A DNA stretch of 64,000 nucleotides from a bacterium. Its GTDB lineage: Bacteria > Patescibacteriota > Saccharimonadia > Saccharimonadales > Saccharimonadaceae. A program made the translations under genes and the position numbers. The DNA is taken from the NCBI GenBank assembly GCA_030530485.1, contig JAUMUX010000001.1:1-64000 (forward strand), written 5' to 3'. This document shows positions 34,563 to 43,340 of this stretch, piece after piece (within the stretch, counting starts at the first letter, position 1; each line of letters opens with the position of its first letter). The notes under the pieces were generated by a model. The model saw nothing but the letters and a program-made list of their open reading frames with translations. It was not told where the DNA came from and did not search any database.

Positions 34563-35897
34563 ATGAAAATTGCATTGATTGGTTTTGGGCTTGAGGCGAA
34601 AAGCGCCTATGATTTCTTGCGCAAAAAATTTGAACAGGCCGAATTTGAAATTTACGACCAAAATGAAACCAGCAAAGTGCCGCTACCCGAGGGAGTAAAA
34701 TTTTATGGCGGATTTAATAATTTGGCGGAAATTCAAGCCGATTTAATTGTGCGCACGCCAGCGGTTAATCCGCGGAAATTGCCAAAAAACACCAAAATCA
34801 CCTCTGTGACGAATCTTTTCTTCGAGCAATGCACCGCGCCAATTATCGGCGTGACGGGTTCGAAGGGCAAAGGCACGGTTTCGAGTTTTGTAGCGGAAAT
34901 TTTGCGCGCCAGTAGCACCAAAACGCACCTTTTAGGAAATATTGGCACGCCCGCGCTGGATGTTTTACCTGAAATTTTGCCCAGCGACGCAGTGATTTAC
35001 GAGCTCAGCAGTTTTCAGCTTTGGGATTTGGTTCGCGCGCCGCACATTGCAATTTTGAATAATATCGAGCCCGACCACCTCGACGTGCACGATAGCTTCG
35101 AAGATTACGTGCTGGCGAAGATGAACATCGCGCTGAAGCAAACCGAAGATGATTTTTTGATTTATAATTGCCAAAATTCGATTATCGAAAATTACATTTC
35201 GAAATTCGAAAAGCAAATCGCGAGCGAAAAGCAAACTTTTCCGAATTTTGATTTGGCGCATTTCGAGGCGGGGCAGTTTTTTTGGGGCGACACGCCGCTT
35301 TTTGAAACGAATATTGTGAAGTTGCCAGGTGAGCATAATTTGCAAAATGCGCTTGCCGCGATGACCGCGACTTATGATTTTTTGCGCGAAAAGGGTTTCG
35401 AAGAAGAAGAGATTTTCGAATTTTGGCGCGAAGGGCTTTCGAAATTTGAAGGTTTGCCACATCGTTTGAAGTTCGTCCGCGAGAAAAACAACGTGCGCTT
35501 TTATGACGATTCTATTGCTACGACCCCTGGCAGCGCCATCGCCGCGATGGATTCTTTTGCGCAACCAAAAGTGCTGATTTTGGGTGGCAGCGATAAAGGG
35601 GCAGATTTGACAGAACTGATTTCGAAAATCACTCACGCGCCAGAAAACCAAATTCGAAAAGTGATTTTGATTGGCTCTGAAGCCGAAAAATTAGCGGAGC
35701 AATTCCGAGAACATCATTTTGAGAATTTTGAAAACTTAGGACTTGACACAAATATGCACGAAATCGTCCGCGCAGCTTTTCGTAGCGCTCAGCCTGGCGA
35801 TGTGGTGGTGATGAGCCCAGCGCACGCCAGCTTCGATATGTTCAAGAGTTATGTCGATAGGGGTGAGCAATTTATCGAAGCGGTGCAAGAATTATAA
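34563..35897 (+). CDS. murD: UDP-N-acetylmuramoyl-L-alanine--D-glutamate ligase
   Basis: A 444-residue Mur ligase. It has an N-terminal Rossmann-like domain (IALIGFGLEAKSAYDFL), ATP-binding GVTGSKGKGTVSSFVAEIL, metal/nucleotide motifs IYELSSFQLWD and NNIEPDHLDVHDSFEDY, and C-terminal DDSIATTPGSAIAAMDSF and LGGSDKGAD, the MurD-specific endings. It adds D-Glu to the peptidoglycan precursor in the cytoplasm, evidence that this reduced-genome cell makes its own wall. AACGGAGG precedes the ATG. Confidence 0.95.
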   Translation: MKIALIGFGLEAKSAYDFLRKKFEQAEFEIYDQNETSKVPLPEGVKFYGGFNNLAEIQADLIVRTPAVNPRKLPKNTKITSVTNLFFEQCTAPIIGVTGSKGKGTVSSFVAEILRASSTKTHLLGNIGTPALDVLPEILPSDAVIYELSSFQLWDLVRAPHIAILNNIEPDHLDVHDSFEDYVLAKMNIALKQTEDDFLIYNCQNSIIENYISKFEKQIASEKQTFPNFDLAHFEAGQFFWGDTPLFETNIVKLPGEHNLQNALAAMTATYDFLREKGFEEEEIFEFWREGLSKFEGLPHRLKFVREKNNVRFYDDSIATTPGSAIAAMDSFAQPKVLILGGSDKGADLTELISKITHAPENQIRKVILIGSEAEKLAEQFREHHFENFENLGLDTNMHEIVRAAFRSAQPGDVVVMSPAHASFDMFKSYVDRGEQFIEAVQEL

Positions 35898-35900
35898 AAT

Positions 35901-35946
35901 AAAAAATCTCCGATGACTACTGTTCAGCTCGGGGATTTTTTATTTT
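35901..35946 (+). terminator. Terminator of murD
   Basis: A 12-bp stem (35,901-35,912 with 35,930-35,941, one G.U) with an A run upstream and a T run downstream, so it could act on both strands. Confidence 0.85.
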
Positions 35947-35970
35947 TGCCAAGAAAATATCAAAAAACCC

Positions 35971-35999
35971 TTGACAAATTAAGCTACCTTGTATAACAT
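35971..35999 (+). promoter_or_regulatory. Promoter of the PadR-PspC-ABC operon
   Basis: A perfect TTGACA (35,971-35,976) with TAACAT (35,994-35,999) at 17 bp, or TATAAC (35,992-35,997) at 15 bp. The start codon lies 6-8 nt after the -10 box, so the transcript is probably leaderless. PadR proteins usually repress their own promoter, so an operator is likely here. Confidence 0.75.
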
Positions 36000-36005
36000 A
36001 GAAGT

Positions 36006-36347
36006 ATGACAGAGCAAGAAAGAATCGAAAAATACGCTTCGCAGATGTCGACACAGATGCGAAAAGGCTTCATCGCCTTTTGCGTGCTAAAAGTTTGTTC
36101 GAAAAAACCTGTCTACACGAGTGATATTATTAAAGATTTGCGCGACGCGAAATTGGTCGTGGTGGAGGGCACGATTTATCCGTTGCTTTCGCGCTTACAA
36201 AAAGAAGGTTTACTCAGTCACGAGTGGCAGGAAAGCGAGCAAGGTCCGCCTCGTAAATACTATCAAATTACGGATTTCGGCAAAAAAGTTTCGAAATTGG
36301 TGGGCGAAGAAATTGCCAGCTTAAATCGAACAATCGAAAAACTTTAA
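36006..36347 (+). CDS. PadR-family transcriptional regulator
   Basis: A 113-residue winged-helix protein with the PadR signature: IAFCVLKVCSKKPVYTSDIIKDL, VEGTIYPLLSRLQKEGLL and GPPRKYYQITDFGKK. Family members repress transporter or stress genes until an antimicrobial or phenolic ligand binds. It heads an operon with a PspC protein and an ABC transporter, fitting control of an envelope-stress or peptide-export response. Confidence 0.92.
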   Translation: MTEQERIEKYASQMSTQMRKGFIAFCVLKVCSKKPVYTSDIIKDLRDAKLVVVEGTIYPLLSRLQKEGLLSHEWQESEQGPPRKYYQITDFGKKVSKLVGEEIASLNRTIEKL

Positions 36348-36355
36348 GGAGAGAT

Positions 36356-37813
36356 ATGAAAGACATTACAAGGATTCATTTGGCGAAAACCCCGTATGAA
36401 ATCGAGGTTGAGGCGAAACAGGATTTTGAAAAATATTTGAATCAACTCAAAAAATACGCTGACGAATCGATTTTTGAAGATGTGGAAATTCGAATTACAG
36501 AAATTTTGGCCGAAAATGGCGTGATGAAAAATGATGTGATTTCGAAAAATGAAGTCAAAAAAATCGAAGCTCAAATTGGCTCGCCAGAGATTTTTAAGGG
36601 CGAAGATTATGATGACGCGAAAGAACCAGAATTTGAAGCGCAGGAAAAACGCGAAGAAAGTTATTTTGCGCGAATCAATAAAAAGCGGCTTTTTCGAATT
36701 TATGAAGGTCAGATTTTAAGCGGCGTGGGCGCTGGTTTGGCGGAATTTTTCGAAATCGACGCCACTTTAATGCGCGTGATTTTGCTGGTGAGCTTTCTCG
36801 CGACCGCTGGAATTACCTTCTGGATTTATTTATTACTCGCGATAATCACGCCGTATGCTAAAAATGCCAACGACGTTTTGCGATTGCGTGGGCAGCCAAT
36901 CACGGCTGAAAAAATCCGCGAGGTAAACGAAGAGTTTGATTTCGAAAAAATAAAACGCAATAGTTCGCGAATCAAACGAGTGATTTTGGCGATAATCGGT
37001 GTTGGTGCTTCGATGGCGGCGCTGGGCGGAATTTTCGCGCTAATTTTTGGCAACAGCACGCTGTTCGAAGTTTCGAAAATGAGCAACTGGCCTTTCGACG
37101 ACCAAATGCACACCGTCGTCACCGTGCTTTGCAATTTGGCGGGTGTGGCGTTTGTGTTGTTCAACGCAGCTTTAGCGCACGCTTGCTTCACGGCGCGTTT
37201 TGTGCGCGGGCACGCGATTGCTTTGATTGCCAGCGTATTGATTGGCGCAACTAGCTTTTTTGCCGCGATTAACTTCTATTCGCGCGAATCAATGCAGAAT
37301 TTCAACGCCATTCGCGAGAATATTTCCAGCACGGTAATTTTGGGCGAAGGTAAAAAGGAAGATTCGAAAAATGGCATTAAAACTAAAGATTTGGCGAAAA
37401 TTACGCGGATTGAATCCGACGTGCGCGCTCAAATTCGCTACCACGTTAGCGAAGAAACCAAAATCGAAGTTCGCGAATATGCGGTTCGAAATGGCGAATC
37501 GAGCAACGATTTGAAATTCGAAATTCGAAACGGCGTGTTGAAGATTTCGCGCAAAAATCCAGCTGCTTTCTTTGACCAAAATGAATCAATCGACATTTAC
37601 GGCCCAGCTTTGAATAAAATTTCGGTGAATAATGCTTTCGAATATTCAACTTCGAAAGACCAAGATGCGCTGGATGTGATTTTGGAGTCGGGCTCGGCGA
37701 ATTTCGAAATGCGCGGCACGGGAATTGTGAAAGATTTGAAGGTTTTCGAACGGGATTCGAAAGGTCGATTGGTGCAAAAAAATGTCGAACAAGGAGGAGA
37801 AAATGAAAATTAA
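36356..37813 (+). CDS. PspC-domain membrane protein with DUF4097-like C-terminal domain
   Basis: A 485-residue protein. The N-terminal 75 residues resemble the DUF1700-like helical domain seen with PadR partners. A PspC domain follows (LFRIYEGQILSGVGAGLAEF, near 115-165). Three or four membrane helices come next (about 205-230, 255-280, 290-310), then a C-terminal beta-solenoid-like part (about 325-470, with LKFEIRNGVLKISRKN). The set is common in PadR-controlled envelope stress operons. Its end overlaps the ABC ATPase start. Confidence 0.8.
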   Translation: MKDITRIHLAKTPYEIEVEAKQDFEKYLNQLKKYADESIFEDVEIRITEILAENGVMKNDVISKNEVKKIEAQIGSPEIFKGEDYDDAKEPEFEAQEKREESYFARINKKRLFRIYEGQILSGVGAGLAEFFEIDATLMRVILLVSFLATAGITFWIYLLLAIITPYAKNANDVLRLRGQPITAEKIREVNEEFDFEKIKRNSSRIKRVILAIIGVGASMAALGGIFALIFGNSTLFEVSKMSNWPFDDQMHTVVTVLCNLAGVAFVLFNAALAHACFTARFVRGHAIALIASVLIGATSFFAAINFYSRESMQNFNAIRENISSTVILGEGKKEDSKNGIKTKDLAKITRIESDVRAQIRYHVSEETKIEVREYAVRNGESSNDLKFEIRNGVLKISRKNPAAFFDQNESIDIYGPALNKISVNNAFEYSTSKDQDALDVILESGSANFEMRGTGIVKDLKVFERDSKGRLVQKNVEQGGENEN

Positions 37814-38501
37814 AGTAAGTGGAATTTCGAAAAGTTTTGGCAAAAAACAGAGCCGATTCGAAGCTTTAAAGAACGTGAGTTTTGAAATTTCGAGCGGCGC
37901 GAGCGTGGCGATTGTGGGCAAATCGGGAAGTGGAAAATCAACCTTGATTCACGCGATGAGCGGGCTCGATGCGCCAGAAAAAGGGCATGTTTTTGTGGAT
38001 GGAATCGACATTCTCACGATGAAGCCGCGCCTCGTGGATAAATTCCGCGCGCAAAAAATGGGGTTCATTTTCCAGAGTTTCTTTGTGCAAAGCGCCGAAA
38101 CTTGTTTCGAAAATGTTAGCTTGCCGCTCGAAATTGCGGAAGTGCCGATTTTTCGAAGAAGTGAAAAAATCGAAAAAGCGCTAGAAAGCGTGGATTTGCT
38201 GAAGAAGAAAAAATCGAAAGCCAGCGAGCTTTCGGGCGGAGAGAAGCAACGTTTGGCGATTGCGCGGGCGATTGTGAACGAGCCAAAATTGATTTTTGCC
38301 GACGAGCCAACGGGCAATCTGGATTCAATTACCGGCGAAAAAATTGAAGATTTGCTTTTTGACTACAATCAAAATCACGGTTCAACGCTAATTATCGTGA
38401 CGCACGACGAAGATTTGGCGGCAAAATGCCAAATTCAAATTCGGGTTAAAGATGGCGAAATCGAAGAAATTACCAACGCGAAAGGAGAGCAAAATGCGTA
38501 G
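37803..38501 (+). CDS. ABC transporter ATP-binding protein (MacB/LolD type)
   Basis: A 232-residue ATPase with Walker [16 protein letters not shown], signature [16 protein letters not shown] and Walker [20 protein letters not shown] at the end of the previous gene points to ATG 37,803. It partners with the next gene to form a type VII (MacB-like) transporter that uses mechanical work at the membrane rather than simple transport. Confidence 0.93.
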   Translation: MKIKVSGISKSFGKKQSRFEALKNVSFEISSGASVAIVGKSGSGKSTLIHAMSGLDAPEKGHVFVDGIDILTMKPRLVDKFRAQKMGFIFQSFFVQSAETCFENVSLPLEIAEVPIFRRSEKIEKALESVDLLKKKKSKASELSGGEKQRLAIARAIVNEPKLIFADEPTGNLDSITGEKIEDLLFDYNQNHGSTLIIVTHDEDLAAKCQIQIRVKDGEIEEITNAKGEQNA

Positions 38502-39786
38502 ATTGGATATTATGCGCCGAGCGGGCAAAAATTTGAAGCGAGCAAAACTTCGCACAGCTTTGACTGCGCTGGCGATTGCGGTTGGCGCCACCACAATTTC
38601 TCTTGCTTTGGCGGCGGGTAAGGGCGGAAATGCTTACGTTGATTCGCTTGCCCAAATGATTGGCGACCAAAATTCGATTAACGTTTCGCGCAAAATTGTG
38701 GAGGAATCGCGCAATTCGCAATACGAACTGACCAAAAAGGGCGAAGAAAAATCGCGTGAAGAAGAAATCGAAGAAGCAAATTTCAAATACGCTCTATTCG
38801 AAAGCGACGTTGCGAAAATTCGCAAAATTGAAGGTGTCGAAAGTGTAAATCCGTGGTTTGCGATGTATATCGACAACGTTCGCTTGGAGGGCGGCAGTAA
38901 AATCAACGTGACAGCGGTGACTAAAAATAATTCGAAAACGGTGGAGCTATCGGCGGGTTCGCTAGTGAACAATCAAATTGAACACGGCAAAACCGTTGCG
39001 CCAAAAAGCTTTGCCAAGGCGGTTGGCTTAAGCGAGAAAGAATTGATTGGCAAAAAAGTGATTTTTGAAGCAATCAGCCCGAAAGGCAAAACTTTCGAAC
39101 GCACTTTCGAAATCGTTGCGGTGGATAAAGGCAAAACCGACACCGAATTTAGCTATCCAAACGCTTTTCAAATCAACAACGCCGACGGCTTAGAAATTTC
39201 GAAAGCGCAAAATGATTCGCAACAAATTTTCTCGGGCATTTCGGTTGGCGTGAAAAAGGGTGCGGATATTGATAAAATCGCCGATTCAATCCGTAATTTA
39301 GAAAGCGGACGTTACGCAGTTTCGAGCTTTAAAGACGATTACAAATCAGTGCAAACCGCTATCAATATTGCGGCAGCTGGACTTGCGGGCTTTGGCGCTT
39401 TGGCGATTTTGGCTTCAGTTTTTGGAATTATCAACACGCAATATATCAGCGTTTTGGAGCGAACTTCCCAGATTGGCTTGATGAAATCGCTGGGCGCAAA
39501 AAGGGGCGATATTTCGAAAATGTTCCGTTATGAAGCGGCGTGGATTGGCTTTTTGGGCGGAACCTTGGGCGTGGCGATTGCCAGCGCGATGGTTTTTGCG
39601 CTGAATCCACTCATCAATTCTTGGAGTATCAGAGCGGCCGCGACGGGTGGTGATTTGCTACAAATCGACTTCTTGGCGAATATAATTTTGATAATTAGCT
39701 TGATGTTGATTTCGGTGATTTCAGGCTATTTCCCAGCACGAAAAGCGGCACGAATGAACCCAATTTCGGCGCTTCGAACTGAATAA
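38494..39786 (+). CDS. ABC transporter permease (MacB/FtsX-like)
   Basis: A 430-residue permease with the usual MacB layout: helix 1 (about 22-42, TALTALAIAVGATTISLALA), a long extracytoplasmic domain (about 60-280), then three C-terminal helices including GALAILASVFGIINTQYISVLERTSQIGLMKSLGAKR (written here only in part as a landmark: LERTSQIGLMKSLGAKRGD). AAAGGAG precedes ATG 38,494 inside the ATPase gene. Probably exports or senses peptides under PadR control. Confidence 0.9.
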   Translation: MRRLDIMRRAGKNLKRAKLRTALTALAIAVGATTISLALAAGKGGNAYVDSLAQMIGDQNSINVSRKIVEESRNSQYELTKKGEEKSREEEIEEANFKYALFESDVAKIRKIEGVESVNPWFAMYIDNVRLEGGSKINVTAVTKNNSKTVELSAGSLVNNQIEHGKTVAPKSFAKAVGLSEKELIGKKVIFEAISPKGKTFERTFEIVAVDKGKTDTEFSYPNAFQINNADGLEISKAQNDSQQIFSGISVGVKKGADIDKIADSIRNLESGRYAVSSFKDDYKSVQTAINIAAAGLAGFGALAILASVFGIINTQYISVLERTSQIGLMKSLGAKRGDISKMFRYEAAWIGFLGGTLGVAIASAMVFALNPLINSWSIRAAATGGDLLQIDFLANIILIISLMLISVISGYFPARKAARMNPISALRTE

Positions 39787-39852
39787 ACCTTTCGAAAATA
39801 ATTTTTCGAAAATCGAAAAGGCGCGTCTTCGAAACAAGAGGGCGCGTTTTTC

Positions 39853-39881
39853 TTGAACAAAAAACTTATCCGTGCTATAAT
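39853..39881 (+). promoter_or_regulatory. Promoter of mscL-prfB, overlapping the upstream terminator
   Basis: TTGAAC (39,853-39,858), 17-bp spacer, TATAAT (39,876-39,881), with ATG 9 nt later. A GC-rich hairpin with T5 (about 39,819-39,852) ends the ABC operon immediately before the -35 box. Confidence 0.85.
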
Positions 39882-39890
39882 TTAAACACT

Positions 39891-40280
39891 ATGGCAGATA
39901 AGAAGGTAAAGACAGTTGAAAAAACTGGGGCTGTTGACAACATTAAGCAACAGCTTGAAGGATTTAAAGATTTTATTAAAGACCAAGGTTTGATTGGTAT
40001 GGCGATTGGTTTGATTTTAGGAACCGCCGCTGGAAATTTGGTAAAATCACTAATTGAAAACGTAATTATGCCGCCAATTGGCTTGATTCTTGGCTCGGCA
40101 GACGGTTTGAAAGGCTTGAGCTGGGAAATCGGACGCACGATGAATGGTCAAATCGCAGTGATGAAATACGGCGAATTTTTGAATGAGCTTTTGAATTTCC
40201 TCGTGGTGGCAGCGGTAGTTTACTTTATTGTAATGGCTGTTGCGAAATTCTTTGGCGAAGACGTAAAAGCGAAAAAATAA
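39891..40280 (+). CDS. mscL: Large-conductance mechanosensitive channel MscL
   Basis: A 129-residue MscL with an extended charged N-terminus before the conserved FKDFIKDQGLIGMAIGLILG (TM1), then VIMPPIGLILG, and TM2 (LLNFLVVAAVVYFIVMAVAKFF) with a short cytoplasmic helix. It opens under membrane tension to release solutes during osmotic shock. Its stop overlaps the prfB start (TAATG). Confidence 0.95.
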   Translation: MADKKVKTVEKTGAVDNIKQQLEGFKDFIKDQGLIGMAIGLILGTAAGNLVKSLIENVIMPPIGLILGSADGLKGLSWEIGRTMNGQIAVMKYGEFLNELLNFLVVAAVVYFIVMAVAKFFGEDVKAKK

Positions 40281-41362
40281 TGGACAAGCTGAAGGCTCGA
40301 GCGCAACAAATTCTAACAGAGGTAAAAAAGGCTGAAACCAAGCTGAATTTTGAAGATTTGTTAGAGAAGATTGCGGCGCTTGAGCTGGAAGTTTCGCAGC
40401 CTGAAATTTGGAATAATCCGCAGAACGCGCAACGCAAAATGCGCGTTCTTAATGATTTAAAAAAGACGGCTGAGCCGTGGCAAACTTTGCGCGCTCAGGC
40501 TGAAGATTTACTTGAGCTAATGGAAATTAGCGACGAGCTTGAAGAAGAATTTGCTGAGCAGATTGCGGCTTTCGAAATTGAGCTCGAAAAGCTGAAAAAA
40601 GAATTGCTTTTTGATGGCGAATACGATTCTGGCGCGGCAATTGTGCGAATTACCTCTGGAGTTGGTGGCACCGACGCGCAGGATTTTGCCGAAATGTTGG
40701 AGCGAATGTATTTGCGCTGGGCGGAAAAAAATGATTTTCAAACCACCCAAATTGAGCGCAGTGTGGGCGAAGAAGCGGGCATTAAAACCAGCGTTTTTGA
40801 GGTTGAAGGGCAAAACGCTTATGGCAAAATGCGGAGCGAAAACGGGGTGCATCGTTTGGTGCGAATCTCGCCATTTAATAGTGGCGGAAGTCGCGAAACT
40901 TCCTTCGCGCTGGTAGAAATTTTGCCCAAAATCGACGCGCCCGAGCAAGTGCAAATTAACGAAAAAGACCTGCGAATCGATATTTATCGTTCCAGCGGCA
41001 AGGGTGGTCAAGGAGTGAACACTACCGATTCCGCCGTGCGAATCACTCACTTGCCGACTGGCGTGGTGGTGGCGATTCAAAATGAGCGCTCGCAAACGCA
41101 AAATAAAGAAACCGCGATGAATATTTTGCGCGGTAAATTGGCGCAAATGCAAATTGAGCAACACGCAAAAAACTTGAGCGAACTGCAAGCCGGAAAGTCC
41201 GCCGAGTGGGGCGCGCAAATTCGAAATTATGTTTTGAACCCTTACAAATTAGTCAAAGATACGCGCACCAAACACGAAGAAAAAGATGTTGAAAAAGTTT
41301 TAAACGGCGAAATCGACGGCTTTATTTATGCTTTCTTAGAAAATTCCAGCGGCGAAGCATAA
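40280..41362 (+). CDS. prfB: Peptide chain release factor 2
   Basis: A 360-residue class I release factor. GGQ is present in SSGKGGQGVNTTDSAVRITH, and the stop-codon recognition tripeptide SPF in VRISPFNSGGSRETS marks it as RF2 (UAA and UGA). There is no in-frame UGA or frameshift near codon 26, so the autoregulation of many prfB genes is missing. Its presence, with UGA stops such as the one at 11,223, argues for the standard code rather than the UGA-Gly code of Gracilibacteria. Confidence 0.95.
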   Translation: MDKLKARAQQILTEVKKAETKLNFEDLLEKIAALELEVSQPEIWNNPQNAQRKMRVLNDLKKTAEPWQTLRAQAEDLLELMEISDELEEEFAEQIAAFEIELEKLKKELLFDGEYDSGAAIVRITSGVGGTDAQDFAEMLERMYLRWAEKNDFQTTQIERSVGEEAGIKTSVFEVEGQNAYGKMRSENGVHRLVRISPFNSGGSRETSFALVEILPKIDAPEQVQINEKDLRIDIYRSSGKGGQGVNTTDSAVRITHLPTGVVVAIQNERSQTQNKETAMNILRGKLAQMQIEQHAKNLSELQAGKSAEWGAQIRNYVLNPYKLVKDTRTKHEEKDVEKVLNGEIDGFIYAFLENSSGEA

Positions 41363-41367
41363 ACATC

Positions 41368-41396
41368 TTGACATTTTTGAATAAATGTGTTAAAAT
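41368..41396 (+). promoter_or_regulatory. Promoter of the PRTase-like gene
   Basis: TTGACA (41,368-41,373), 17-bp spacer, TAAAAT (41,391-41,396). Confidence 0.8.
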
Positions 41397-41431
41397 TCGA
41401 GTTAGATAATTGCATAAAAACAAAAAATAAA

Positions 41432-42757
41432 ATGGAAAAATTTCAGCAAAAAATAGTTTTAGAAGAGCCGATTTCTGCGAATGAACAAGCAGAAGTTTTC
41501 GAAAATGCCAATTCGAAACCGCGCCATTCTTCGAAAAAATTTGAGCGTTTCGAATATCGCAATCGCCCTGAAAGTGAAGCGGCGCGCGAGCATTTAGAAC
41601 GCGAAAAATTGCTCAAAAATCGCCGTGAAGAAGAAATCGAAAAGGGCTATTTCGACCCAAATGATGATTTTGTGGTTGATTCGAATGACTACAAAATTCT
41701 TTCGAAACAGATGAGCGATGGCGCTGGTGCGCGAATGGGGATTGATTTGGTGGCTTCGAAATATTTGAAGCACGGCATTGATTTGGCGGATAAAGTTTCG
41801 CAATACGATATGGTGATTTACCTCGATAAATCAGCGCGACCGCTTGATGCGCTGGCTCGCAAAACTTTGAAAACGGTTTTTCCAGATAGAAAACGCCCCG
41901 ATTCGCGCTTTTTGAATATCGACCGTCAGGATATTTTTTCGGAAATCGGAATTGACCTGCGCAACGGCTGGATTAACGACGGCAAAAAATCGGAATTGGC
42001 GCGCGGCACGCATTTTATCAATGAATTTATTCACCTTTCGCAGGGTGAGCAAGACCGAATTTTGGCGGCGGTGCGTTCGCAATTTTTGGATAAATCGGCG
42101 GAAATTGATTTTTCGAAAGATAATCAAGATGTTGTGCGGCAAATTCTTGATGCGAAAACGGTTGTTGAAGGCAAAAAAGTGGTTGCGGTTGATGAAACCA
42201 GCTTTTCGGGCGCTACTTTGAGCGTTTCGGGCTTCTTGCTGAAACGCGCGCTACCAGAGGCGCAAGTTGATGAAAGCGGAATTGTTTTTTGGGATAGTGA
42301 TGATAAGGTGGCGAAGGATAAACACGGGAATATCACGCACGGAACAATCCCTGTTTGGTATGATAAAGATAATGATTTTGGGCGGGGAATTGGCGACCGC
42401 AATAGTTTTTACCACAATTCGCGTTTCGAAAAATCGCCCACGCGCCAGAATTTTCTTCGAAAAATTGGCTCGGCGGTTTTGAGTGCGCCGCACGTTGATG
42501 TGGAAGGGAATTATTTGCGTGATGAAGATTTCGAAGATTTGATGTTCGATTTCGACCAGCTTTTGTTGGACTTTCGCGATAATAAGGTTTTTGTGGAGCC
42601 TCCTTTGCGCGGCGATGTGGATTTGTTTTGCGATTTGATGGAGGCGCAAGCGGCAAGTAAAGGTTTGGAATTTCAGGATATGCTCAAAATTCGCAACGCC
42701 AGAAGAGAAAATGGCGAAAAAATTGCCGTTTTCGAGACATTTGAAAAGCCCATTTAG
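41432..42757 (+). CDS. Uncharacterised protein with phosphoribosyltransferase-like core
   Basis: A 441-residue soluble protein. A charged N-terminal tail (about 1-80) precedes a conserved-looking core. Within it, KVVAVDETSFSGATLSV near residue 255 resembles the PRPP-binding loop (acidic pair then SGxT) of type I phosphoribosyltransferases, and YDMVIYLDKSARPLDAL near 130 resembles the earlier beta-strand and loop. The substrate cannot be told. ATG 41,432 lacks an obvious ribosome-binding site. Similar large PRTase-like proteins occur in Patescibacteria as far as I recall. Confidence 0.7.
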   Translation: MEKFQQKIVLEEPISANEQAEVFENANSKPRHSSKKFERFEYRNRPESEAAREHLEREKLLKNRREEEIEKGYFDPNDDFVVDSNDYKILSKQMSDGAGARMGIDLVASKYLKHGIDLADKVSQYDMVIYLDKSARPLDALARKTLKTVFPDRKRPDSRFLNIDRQDIFSEIGIDLRNGWINDGKKSELARGTHFINEFIHLSQGEQDRILAAVRSQFLDKSAEIDFSKDNQDVVRQILDAKTVVEGKKVVAVDETSFSGATLSVSGFLLKRALPEAQVDESGIVFWDSDDKVAKDKHGNITHGTIPVWYDKDNDFGRGIGDRNSFYHNSRFEKSPTRQNFLRKIGSAVLSAPHVDVEGNYLRDEDFEDLMFDFDQLLLDFRDNKVFVEPPLRGDVDLFCDLMEAQAASKGLEFQDMLKIRNARRENGEKIAVFETFEKPI

Positions 42758-42763
42758 CCCTAA

Positions 42764-42941
42764 GAAAAAACGGCTACGCAGGAAAAAGCGTAGCCGATAA
42801 GTAGAATACTTAATCTCCCCAGTGGAGATATGATTCATTCCATGAACTAGGCCAATAGTTTATGGAACTACTCAGTTAAAGAACTACTTCCGCTTCTCGG
42901 AAGGAGATTGTCATTGCTCTCACTGCATAAGCAATAACAAC
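42764..42941 (-). ncRNA. Candidate new small RNA gene (about 178 nt)
   Basis: A strong promoter and a perfect terminator on the minus strand enclose a non-coding stretch. The RNA would start near 42,941, directly at a 10-bp stem (42,940-42,931 with 42,917-42,908; all paired on the minus strand thanks to one G.U). Further hairpins are CTTCCG/CGGAAG (42,887-42,903), a 10-bp stem with one mismatch (42,840-42,866), and ATCTCC/GGAGAT (42,814-42,829). It ends at a 9-bp stem (42,796-42,788 with 42,779-42,771) followed by U6. It resembles no housekeeping RNA that I can identify. Confidence 0.75.
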
Positions 42942-42947
42942 TTCTTA

Positions 42948-42976
42948 ATTATAGCAGGGAACCTTTAATGCGTCAA
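42948..42976 (-). promoter_or_regulatory. Promoter of the candidate small RNA
   Basis: On the minus strand: TTGACG (42,976 to 42,971), 17-bp spacer, extended -10 TGCTATAAT (hexamer 42,953 to 42,948). It is among the strongest promoters in the window. Confidence 0.85.
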
Positions 42977-42983
42977 GATATAG

Positions 42984-43223
42984 TCATTTTATCTTCAATA
43001 GAGATTTCTCTGACCCATTTACGATGTTGACGCTGAAAAATCGAGGTTCTCCCCCAATTTCAATCAGTCCCTCGATTCGCGAGTATTTCTCGAATTTTTC
43101 GAGGTGGCGGATTTCCATCGGGATTTTTTCTCCCTCGGAACTCAGTTTTACTGCGCGCGGCAGTTTAATTTCTCCACTAAGAATAGGAGAGAAAATATCG
43201 GAATTTACAATCACAGAGTTCAT
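42984..43223 (-). CDS. Small hypothetical protein (79 residues)
   Basis: A beta-rich protein (IVNSDIFSPILSGEIKLPRAVKL; EKIPMEIRHLEKFEKYSRIEGLIEIGGEPRF shown only as a landmark by its ends) with no recognised family. AAAGGAG precedes the ATG and a good promoter lies upstream. It lies just upstream of the sRNA promoter in the same direction. It might bind nucleic acid, but nothing shows this. Confidence 0.7.
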   Translation of the reverse strand: MNSVIVNSDIFSPILSGEIKLPRAVKLSSEGEKIPMEIRHLEKFEKYSRIEGLIEIGGEPRFFSVNIVNGSEKSLLKIK

Positions 43224-43256
43224 AAATAGAACTCCTTTCTAATTTGATGTTTTTAT

Positions 43257-43285
43257 ATAATAACATTTTTGCACAGATAAGTCAA
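43257..43285 (-). promoter_or_regulatory. Promoter of the 79-residue protein gene
   Basis: On the minus strand: TTGACT (43,285 to 43,280), 17-bp spacer, TATTAT (43,262 to 43,257). Confidence 0.75.
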
Positions 43286-43302
43286 GATAAAGATTAAAAA
43301 GC

Positions 43303-43331
43303 TTGAACGTTTTAGCTAAAGCTGTTATAAT
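43303..43331 (+). promoter_or_regulatory. Promoter of ftsEX
   Basis: TTGAAC (43,303-43,308), 17-bp spacer, extended -10 TGTTATAAT (hexamer 43,326-43,331). The ATG is 9 nt further, so the mRNA is leaderless or nearly so. Confidence 0.82.
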
Positions 43332-43340
43332 AAAAAGGTA

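Noticed and set aside
40280-40360. Programmed frameshift in prfB
   Set aside because: The reading frame is continuous from the ATG and no early UGA is present.
42764-42941. 6S RNA identity for the new sRNA
   Set aside because: Length and promoter fit, but the fold is a chain of separate hairpins, with no long closing helix or central bubble.
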